DNA from: Christensenella sp. UBA1214
Lineage (GTDB): Bacteria > Bacillota > Clostridia > Christensenellales > CAG-138
Direction of reading: 5' to 3'
Length of the DNA stretch: 6,804 nt
Assembly: GCA_002309375.1 (NCBI GenBank)
Contig: DBXK01000003.1
Span: 411-7,214 of the forward strand
The translations under genes and the position numbers were made by a program. This document shows positions 1 through 4,322 of the stretch, one piece after another (position 1 is the first letter of the stretch; every line of letters starts with the position of its first letter). The notes under the pieces were generated by a model, which made no database searches, was not told the DNA's origin, and saw nothing but the letters and a program-made list of their open reading frames with translations.

Positions 1-41
1 CGGCAGCCGATTGTCTGGCAGCCGATCTTTTCCTTGGACAT
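1..41 (-). CDS. 5' end of an unidentified gene (partial; possibly MiaB/MtaB-type methylthiotransferase)
   Basis: An ATG at 39-41 (minus strand) is preceded by a strong Shine-Dalgarno, AAAGGAGA on the minus strand (50-57), at 8 nt spacing. The 13 complete codons read MSKEKIGCQTIGC, followed by a codon beginning CG (probably Arg). The rest lies outside the window. The T-I-G-C-R ending is reminiscent of the T-(L/F)-G-C-(R/K)-x-N start of the UPF0004 domain of MiaB/MtaB/RimO tRNA or ribosomal protein methylthiotransferases, where this Cys is the first 4Fe-4S ligand. The phrase IGCQT also resembles the start of some TIM-barrel sugar isomerase-like proteins. Thirteen residues cannot decide between these. 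The start codon and ribosome binding site are well supported; the product is a guess. Confidence 0.55.
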   Translation of the reverse strand, partial: MSKEKIGCQTIGC

Positions 42-110
42 GGTTTTTATCTCCTTTGCTGTTATATTGCGGCAAAGACGCCGTATGAGTTCAGTTTTCC
101 CGAAAAGCCG

Positions 111-120
111 AATATAATAC
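111..120 (-). promoter_or_regulatory. Possible -10 region for the left-edge minus-strand gene
   Basis: The minus strand reads GTATTATATT here, containing TATTAT (119 down to 114), about 70 nt upstream of the ATG at 41. No good -35 hexamer sits at 16-18 nt. The same bases read TATAAT on the plus strand (113-118), also without a clear -35, so direction is uncertain. Between this site and the ribosome binding site I see only a weak 4-bp CGGC/GCCG hairpin near 71-84. Confidence 0.25.
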
Positions 121-142
121 ATCTTGAGTTTTGCGATATTTG

Positions 143-170
143 TTGCAAAATCCTCGATTTATGCTATAAT
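143..170 (+). promoter_or_regulatory. SigA-type extended -10 promoter of the ddl-murF operon
   Basis: A perfect TATAAT at 165-170 is preceded by TG at 162-163, giving an extended -10 element (TGCTATAAT). A TTGCAA at 143-148 lies 16 nt upstream as a partial -35 match (4 of 6). Transcription would begin near 176-178, giving a leader of about 55 nt before the ddl start at 231. The rest of 171-230 shows no convincing riboswitch or attenuator, only AT-rich leader and the ddl ribosome binding site (AGGAG, 217-221). Confidence 0.7.
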
Positions 171-230
171 CTAAAATGTGTTAATGCGGGCTCTTAAAAG
201 TCTGTCATAAATAAACAGGAGAATCTATTT

Positions 231-1265
231 ATGAAAATTGCTGTTATCTGCGGCGGAAGAAGCAAGGAACGAGACGTATCCCTTTCCACGGGAACAAAGG
301 TCGCAACGGAGCTGCGCGCCGCAGGCCATAAAGTTGTTTATATCGACGCCTGCGAAGGCATCGAGCTCGACTGCACTCCCGAAGAGGCGTTCGAGAAAAT
401 GCTTCCGATCCCCGCTCATAAGGTCAGCTCAACTGCGCCGGATGTAAGAAAGTATTTCGACCGCCCGGAGGGCTTTTTCGGCAAAAACGTGCTTGCGATC
501 TGCCAGGCGGCGGATATCGTTTTCAACGCGCTGCACGGCGACGAGGGCGAAAACGGGAAGCTGCAGGCGACGTTCGACCTTCTGAACATCCGTTATACCG
601 GCTCCGGCGCACAGGGCTGCCTGCTCGCGATGAACAAGAGCCTTTCCAAAATGGTCTTCCATGCCCATGATATCCCGACGCCGGAGGAGGCGATACTCCA
701 CGGCGAATCCGTCGATGAAGCCATTAAAAAATGCGCCTGGCTCGGCTATCCCTGCGTTGTGAAGCCCGCGAGCCTCGGCTCGAGCGTCGGCGTCTCGATC
801 GCGCATAACGAAGCGGAATTCCGCGATGCGCTTGAGGAAGCCGCCGAATTCGAGGACGTCATTATCGTTGAAAAATACATCAAGGGCAGGGAGTTCTCCG
901 TCGGTATCGTCGGCGACAAGGTCCTTCCCGCGATCGAGATCATTCCCAAGGAAGGCTTCTACGATTATAAAAACAAGTACCAGCCCGGCGCAACGCTTGA
1001 GATCTGCCCTGCGCAGATCAGTCCTCACCTTGCATCGGAGATGGCGAAGAATGCGATGGCCGTATTCAAAGCGCTCGGCCTCGCCGCATATTCCCGCGTC
1101 GATTTCATGGTCGACGAGACAGGCGCTTACGCCCTCGAAGCCAATACCTATCCCGGCATGACCCCGACAAGCCTGCTCCCGCAGGAAGCGGCAGCTGCCG
1201 GCATGAGCTTTATCGGACTGCTCGAAACGATCATTGCGGAGAGCATGAAGATCGAACGCAATTAA
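231..1265 (+). CDS. ddl: D-alanine--D-alanine ligase
   Basis: ATP-dependent cytoplasmic ligase that joins two D-alanines to give the D-Ala-D-Ala terminus of the peptidoglycan stem peptide. The 344-residue length is normal for Ddl. An N-terminal Rossmann-like domain opens with GGRSKERDVSLSTG (residues 8-21), matching the family's GGxSxExxVSLxSG, with Glu13 at the D-Ala1 binding position. The ATP-grasp part carries SLGSSVGVS (181-189), KGREFSVGI (218-226), LPAIEI (232-237), FYDYKNKY (243-250), SRVDFM (288-293) and LEANTYPGMTPTSL (302-315). Lys249-Tyr250 matches the Lys-Tyr pair typical of D-Ala-specific enzymes and not of D-lactate-forming ones, so ordinary, vancomycin-sensitive wall chemistry is inferred. 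Glu303 and Asn305 are the expected metal ligands. The start is supported by AGGAG at 217-221, 9 nt upstream. The stop lies 10 nt before murF and inside its ribosome binding site, indicating translational coupling. Confidence 0.97.
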   Translation: MKIAVICGGRSKERDVSLSTGTKVATELRAAGHKVVYIDACEGIELDCTPEEAFEKMLPIPAHKVSSTAPDVRKYFDRPEGFFGKNVLAICQAADIVFNALHGDEGENGKLQATFDLLNIRYTGSGAQGCLLAMNKSLSKMVFHAHDIPTPEEAILHGESVDEAIKKCAWLGYPCVVKPASLGSSVGVSIAHNEAEFRDALEEAAEFEDVIIVEKYIKGREFSVGIVGDKVLPAIEIIPKEGFYDYKNKYQPGATLEICPAQISPHLASEMAKNAMAVFKALGLAAYSRVDFMVDETGAYALEANTYPGMTPTSLLPQEAAAAGMSFIGLLETIIAESMKIERN

Positions 1266-1275
1266 GGAGCGAAGA

Positions 1276-2628
1276 ATGATCGAACTGACGCTGAAAGAAG
1301 CGATCGCCGCATCGGGCGGAATCCTCGTGAACGGTGAAACGATCCCCGGCGGGGAAGAGGCCGTGATCCGCGGCATCACTCTCGACAGCCGGAAGGCGGA
1401 ACCCGGCTTCCTTTTCGTCGCCATAAAGGGTGAAAGGGTCGACGGCCATGATTACGTTGAAAAGGCGATCGACTGCGGCGCGGTCGCGGCGATCAGCGAA
1501 AAGGATCTGCCTTTCCCGCATATCCGCGTTGAAAGCAGCCTTGCCGCGATGCAGGGCATTGCCGCCTATATCCGCGAAAAGAGCGGTGTGAAGGTCATCG
1601 CCGTCGTCGGAAGCGTCGGAAAGACGAGCACAAGGCAGATGCTCTCCTGTGTGCTCGATGAAAAATTCGAGGTGCTGAGCACGGAGGGCAATTTCAACAA
1701 CGAATTCGGCCTTCCGCAGATGCTTTTCCGCCTCGAGCCCTATCATGAGCTTGCCGTGCTGGAGCTCGGCATCAGCCATTTCGGCGAGATGGACCGCCTC
1801 GGCCGCGTCGCTAAGCCCGATTATGCCGTTTATACGAATATCGGGAATATGCACCTCGAGAACCTGGTCGACCGCGACGGCGTGCTCCGCGCGAAGACCG
1901 AGCTGATCCCCCATATGAAGCCCGGCGCGAAGCTCTTTTTAAACGGCGCGGACGATAAGCTCCGCGGGCTGCATACCGTCCTTCCGGCGATCTATTTCGG
2001 AACCGACGAATGCTATTCGGTCCATGCGGAGAATGTCGACCAGATCGGCCTCGAGCGCACCGATTTCACTCTTGTTTATAAAGAAAAAACGATCCCGATC
2101 TCGATGCCGGCGGTCGGCGCGCATATGGTCCTCAACGCGATCACCGCAGCGACCGTCGCTCTGGAGCTCGGCCTTTCGGCGGAACAGGTCAAGGCCGGCA
2201 TCGAGAGCTATTCGCCCGTCGGTCACCGCGGCCGCGTCGAGAAGCTCGGCGGCATCACGCTCGTGGACGACTGCTATAACGCCGGGCCGGATTCCATGCG
2301 CGCCGCGATCGCTTCGCTGAAGGGCGGAAGGCGCGTTGCGCTGCTCGGCGATATGCTGGAGCTCGGCGAAAAAACTGCGGAGCTGCACCGCGCGCTCGGC
2401 GAATACTGCGCCGAAAACCTCGAAGCGCTGTTCACAGTCGGCGAGCTCGGAGCGGAGATCGCAAAGGGCGCCGAAGATGCGGGAATGAAGACCGTTCACC
2501 GCGTTTCAATGGAAAGCGCCGCCGATGAGCTGCAGCGCTTCCTCAAAGCCGGCGACGTGCTTCTTATCAAGGCTTCCCGCGGGATGCATCTTGAGAGCAT
2601 CGTCGAGGAGATCATGAAGCGCAAATGA
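1276..2628 (+). CDS. murF: UDP-N-acetylmuramoyl-tripeptide--D-alanyl-D-alanine ligase
   Basis: Cytoplasmic Mur ligase that adds the D-Ala-D-Ala dipeptide made by the upstream ddl product to UDP-MurNAc-tripeptide, the last cytoplasmic step of the pentapeptide precursor. The 450 residues fit MurF. The N-terminal uridine-nucleotide domain includes ITLDSRKAEPGFLFVAIKG (34-52). The central ATPase has the P-loop GSVGKTS (112-118), NFNNEFGLP (139-147), ELGISHFGEM (163-172), TNIGNMHLENL (187-197) and KTEL (207-210), whose Lys207 is the candidate carbamylated lysine. The C-terminal ligase domain shows GHRGRVE (316-322), DDCYNAGPDSM (331-341), LGDMLELG (357-364) and KASRGMHLE (432-440). The family more often has NANP and KGSR where this protein has NAGP and KASR; these look like tolerated lineage variants. 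The ribosome binding site AAGGAG (1264-1269) overlaps the ddl stop codon, so the two genes form an operon. A hairpin terminator follows 13 nt after the stop. Confidence 0.97.
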   Translation: MIELTLKEAIAASGGILVNGETIPGGEEAVIRGITLDSRKAEPGFLFVAIKGERVDGHDYVEKAIDCGAVAAISEKDLPFPHIRVESSLAAMQGIAAYIREKSGVKVIAVVGSVGKTSTRQMLSCVLDEKFEVLSTEGNFNNEFGLPQMLFRLEPYHELAVLELGISHFGEMDRLGRVAKPDYAVYTNIGNMHLENLVDRDGVLRAKTELIPHMKPGAKLFLNGADDKLRGLHTVLPAIYFGTDECYSVHAENVDQIGLERTDFTLVYKEKTIPISMPAVGAHMVLNAITAATVALELGLSAEQVKAGIESYSPVGHRGRVEKLGGITLVDDCYNAGPDSMRAAIASLKGGRRVALLGDMLELGEKTAELHRALGEYCAENLEALFTVGELGAEIAKGAEDAGMKTVHRVSMESAADELQRFLKAGDVLLIKASRGMHLESIVEEIMKRK

Positions 2629-2641
2629 ATCAAGATAAATC

Positions 2642-2672
2642 AAACCGGGCCCGATTCTTTCGGACCCGGTTT
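2642..2672. terminator. Terminator hairpin between convergent murF and the zinc-ribbon gene
   Basis: Inverted repeat AAACCGGGCCCGA (2642-2654) / TCGGACCCGGTTT (2660-2672) with a 5-nt loop. The 2650/2664 pair is C-A in plus-strand RNA but G-U in minus-strand RNA, so the stem is uninterrupted only in the minus-strand transcript. The plus strand runs out as TTTTCGTTTAA, the minus strand as TTTGATTTATC. It lies between the ends of two convergent genes and probably stops transcription from both sides. Confidence 0.85.
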
Positions 2673-2701
2673 TCGTTTAATCCGTTCATGCTTCCCCGGT
2701 C

Positions 2702-3460
2702 TCAATCACCATGGTTTTCGTGAGGAGTTTCTTCTTCGTGGGCTTCGTGGATCCCTGCATAGGGATTGATGTACCATTTCAAACCGCAGCGGATCACATT
2801 GACTTCCAGATTATCGATCGTTTGATCACGCCCGTCGATCAGGGCATGCACTTTTACTGTAACGACTTTTGCTTCGTCGATTTTGAAAACTGCCGTGGAA
2901 CGGAGGCTTTCAAGCTTATCGGAGGGCAGATTTTCAACGGATTTCACGTCTACGGAATAGATCTTGTATTTTTCGGCGTCTCCGTTCTTCTGCGCATATT
3001 CATAAGTTTGTTGAAGATCATTCTCCAAAGACTCCATCGCATCTTCAAACGTCATCCCGCTTTCCTTTGCGGACTGTTCAAGGAATTCCTTCGGATAGAA
3101 GGAACAATACTCCTCGGCGCTCACAGGGGTGCTGTAGACTTTGAAATCGATCTTGACCGCTTCGACCGCTTTGCGCTTCGCACCGCCGAACCAGTAAACA
3201 AGCCCGGCTGCGATCAAGCCAACGAGCAGAAGTGCGATGATCGTGAGAATGATCGGCTTCCTGCTCCACTTTTTTCCGGCGGGCTCAGTTACGGCGGCGG
3301 ATGCTTCGCCGGCAGGCTCGGCTTCAGGCGCGGGCGCTGCGATCGGCTCCGTATCCGGCGAAGAAGCCGGCGCAGAGGTTGGACTGTTGAGCGAAGCTCC
3401 GCAAAAAGGGCAGAATGCGGATTCATCCGGCAATTGCTTGCCGCAGTTGCTGCAATACAC
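2702..3460 (-). CDS. Zinc-ribbon single-pass membrane protein of unknown function
   Basis: 252 residues from a GTG start at 3460. The start is chosen because AAGGAGG on the minus strand (3466-3472) sits 5 nt upstream and the protein then begins VYCSNCGKQLP, the usual start of such proteins. A zinc ribbon has CxxC at 3/6 and CxxC at 17/20. A Pro/Ala/Glu/Ser-rich flexible linker spans about 23-62. Basic KKWSRK (63-68) precedes one transmembrane helix (69-91). A 160-residue domain follows, predicted outside the membrane; its alternating strands and conserved-looking IRCGLKWYINPY end (223-234) suggest a small NTF2-like or DUF4878-like fold, but I do not recognise a family with certainty. The tail is rich in His and Glu (H238, H241, H247, H250). 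Topology inferred: ribbon in the cytoplasm, large domain outside. It lies downstream of rubrerythrin on the same strand, past a terminator, with no clear promoter of its own. Function unknown; sensing or scaffold roles are possible. Confidence 0.85.
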   Translation of the reverse strand: MYCSNCGKQLPDESAFCPFCGASLNSPTSAPASSPDTEPIAAPAPEAEPAGEASAAVTEPAGKKWSRKPIILTIIALLLVGLIAAGLVYWFGGAKRKAVEAVKIDFKVYSTPVSAEEYCSFYPKEFLEQSAKESGMTFEDAMESLENDLQQTYEYAQKNGDAEKYKIYSVDVKSVENLPSDKLESLRSTAVFKIDEAKVVTVKVHALIDGRDQTIDNLEVNVIRCGLKWYINPYAGIHEAHEEETPHENHGD

Positions 3461-3465
3461 GGTAA

Positions 3466-3472
3466 CCTCCTT
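3466..3472 (-). promoter_or_regulatory. Ribosome binding site that sets a GTG start
   Basis: Minus-strand AAGGAGG lies 5 nt before the GTG at 3458-3460. It falls inside the longer open frame that would begin at an ATG at 3496, which has no ribosome binding site. This decides for the GTG. Confidence 0.8.
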
Positions 3473-3499
3473 TTGATCTATGGCTTTTTGAGGCAATCA

Positions 3500-3527
3500 A
3501 AAGCCCGAAGGTTTTCCTTCGGGCTTT
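3500..3527 (-). terminator. Rho-independent terminator after rubrerythrin
   Basis: A perfect 12-bp stem, AAAGCCCGAAGG in minus-strand RNA, closes on a 4-nt loop (AAAA in that RNA) and begins only 4 nt after the rubrerythrin stop. In the minus-strand RNA the stem ends in CUUU followed by UUGAUUG, a short U tract. The hairpin lies 39 nt upstream of the next gene on the same strand, so incomplete termination could let that gene be co-transcribed. Confidence 0.85.
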
Positions 3528-3531
3528 GTGC

Positions 3532-4077
3532 TCAGTAGTTTTCCTTGCGGATCTCGAAATAGCTTTGCGGATGGTTGCAGACGGGGCAGGTCTCCGGCGC
3601 TTTGGTACCGACGACGATATGGCCGCAATTGCGGCATTCCCAGATCTGGATGCCGGCTTTTGCGAAAACTTCTTTGGTTTCGATGTTCTTCAGCAGCTTG
3701 CGATAGCGCTCTTCGTGCGCTTTCTCGATCGCAGCAACGCCGCGGAACTGCTTCGCGAGGTCCTTGAAGCCCTCTTCTTCGGCTTCGCGGGCCATACGCT
3801 CATACATATCGGTCCATTCGAAATTCTCGCCCGCTGCGGCGGCCTTGAGGTTCTCCTCGGTGGTGCCGAGCTCGCCGAGCGCCTTGAACCAGAGCTTCGC
3901 ATGCTCTTTCTCATTCTCTGCGGTGGCAAGGAACAGCGCCGCGATCTGCTCATAACCGGCCTTCTTCGCGACGGAGGCATAATAGGTATACTTGTTGCGG
4001 GCCTGGGATTCGCCGGCGAAGGCTTCCCAGAGATTCTTTTCGGTCTTGGTGCCGAAATAGGGACTCTTTTTAAGCAT
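3532..4077 (-). CDS. rbr: Rubrerythrin
   Basis: Cytoplasmic non-haem iron peroxidase that reduces hydrogen peroxide in anaerobes, drawing electrons through its own rubredoxin-like site. 181 residues. The ferritin-like diiron domain (about 8-135) has AGESQARNKY (21-30) with Glu23, the ExxH motif Glu56/His59, a MYERMAREAEEEGF helix (91-104), and a second ExxH at Glu118/His121 (EKAHEERY). The C-terminal rubredoxin-like domain has Cys148/Cys151 (CRNCG) and Cys164/Cys167 (CPVC), the usual order of classical rubrerythrin. The start MLKKSPYFGT is chosen because GGAGG on the minus strand (4086-4090) lies 8 nt upstream; the open frame continues to an ATG at 4194 but that stretch lies over the promoter. 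Monocistronic transcription from the promoter at 4166-4194, ending at the hairpin just after the stop, seems the main mode. Peroxide-responsive control (PerR) is common for this family, but I could not identify a clear operator. Confidence 0.96.
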   Translation of the reverse strand: MLKKSPYFGTKTEKNLWEAFAGESQARNKYTYYASVAKKAGYEQIAALFLATAENEKEHAKLWFKALGELGTTEENLKAAAAGENFEWTDMYERMAREAEEEGFKDLAKQFRGVAAIEKAHEERYRKLLKNIETKEVFAKAGIQIWECRNCGHIVVGTKAPETCPVCNHPQSYFEIRKENY

Positions 4078-4113
4078 GAACAATTCCTCCAAAGTGTATT
4101 TGCTTCGATCCCT

Positions 4114-4148
4114 CGGCCCGGTGCACCGGAAGGCAGAACCGGGAGCCG
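4114..4148 (-). promoter_or_regulatory. GC-rich hairpin in the rubrerythrin leader
   Basis: CGGCCCGGT (4114-4122) can pair with ACCGGG..CCG (4138-4148) over 9 bp with a 2-nt bulge and a 15-nt loop. A 12-bp perfect palindrome CCGGTGCACCGG (4118-4129) overlaps it and would be an alternative fold or a dimeric protein site. It lies within the roughly 80-nt leader between the inferred transcription start and the ribosome binding site. No known riboswitch recognised. Confidence 0.4.
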
Positions 4149-4165
4149 GAGCTTTTAACATATGA

Positions 4166-4194
4166 ATCATACCACATTTTGATTGTGCGGTCAA
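4166..4194 (-). promoter_or_regulatory. SigA-type promoter of rubrerythrin
   Basis: On the minus strand TTGACC (4194 to 4189) and TATGAT (4171 to 4166) are separated by exactly 17 nt, and TGG immediately before the -10 makes it an extended -10. Both hexamers are 5 of 6 to consensus. The inferred start near 4159 gives a leader of about 80 nt. Confidence 0.8.
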
Positions 4195-4235
4195 TTGCGA
4201 ATTTACCTTCCTTCCTTCGGCGGCAAAGCGAAAAT

Positions 4236-4266
4236 GCTGTTGTTTTATGGGCGAAAATGTGATAAA
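4236..4266 (+). promoter_or_regulatory. Weak candidate promoter for the PIG-L family gene
   Basis: GATAAA at 4261-4266 is preceded by TGT (4258-4260), an extended -10-like arrangement, with GC-TGTTGT-type sequence near 4236-4243 as a poor -35. Matches are limited (4 of 6 for the -10). Position is plausible: it would give a leader of about 50 nt carrying the hairpins at 4281-4306. The stretch 4195-4235 between the two divergent promoters shows nothing else recognisable. Confidence 0.3.
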
Positions 4267-4280
4267 CTGTCAACAGAGAT

Positions 4281-4306
4281 CCGCCGGACGTCAGCCCGGC
4301 GGCTGA
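4281..4306 (+). promoter_or_regulatory. Two mutually exclusive leader hairpins before the PIG-L family gene
   Basis: CCGCCGG (4281-4287) pairs perfectly with CCGGCGG (4296-4302), 7 bp with an 8-nt loop. TCAGCC (4291-4296) pairs perfectly with GGCTGA (4301-4306), 6 bp with a 4-nt loop. The two share 4296-4302, so only one can form. The second reaches into the likely Shine-Dalgarno (GAGAGG, 4305-4310), 12 nt before the ATG. No known riboswitch class fits. Confidence 0.4.
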
Positions 4307-4322
4307 GAGGAAGCAACAGCAA

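Noticed and set aside
429..1424. Long minus-strand open frame (331 codons) opposite ddl and the start of murF; also one at 1231-1914
   Set aside because: Both lie antisense to strongly conserved enzymes, have no family resemblance or ribosome binding site, and follow from the GC-rich codon usage of the plus-strand genes.
3461..3496. ATG start 12 codons upstream for the zinc-ribbon protein
   Set aside because: The extension encodes the ribosome binding site of the GTG start itself, and family members start directly before the first CxxC.
2711..4158. Plus-strand open frames at 2711-3538 and 3526-4158
   Set aside because: They are antisense to the zinc-ribbon gene and rubrerythrin, whose frames have motifs and ribosome binding sites; the shadow frames also cross the terminator region.
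4078..4194. Upstream extension of rubrerythrin to an ATG at 4194
   Set aside because: The extra 39 residues overlie the promoter and leader, have no ribosome binding site, and are not part of the family's usual N-terminus.
4281..4312. TPP riboswitch suggested by GGCTGAGA before the PIG-L family gene
   Set aside because: The other required conserved parts, such as the ACCC..GAACCTGATC segment and closing stem, are missing and there is no room for them before the start codon.
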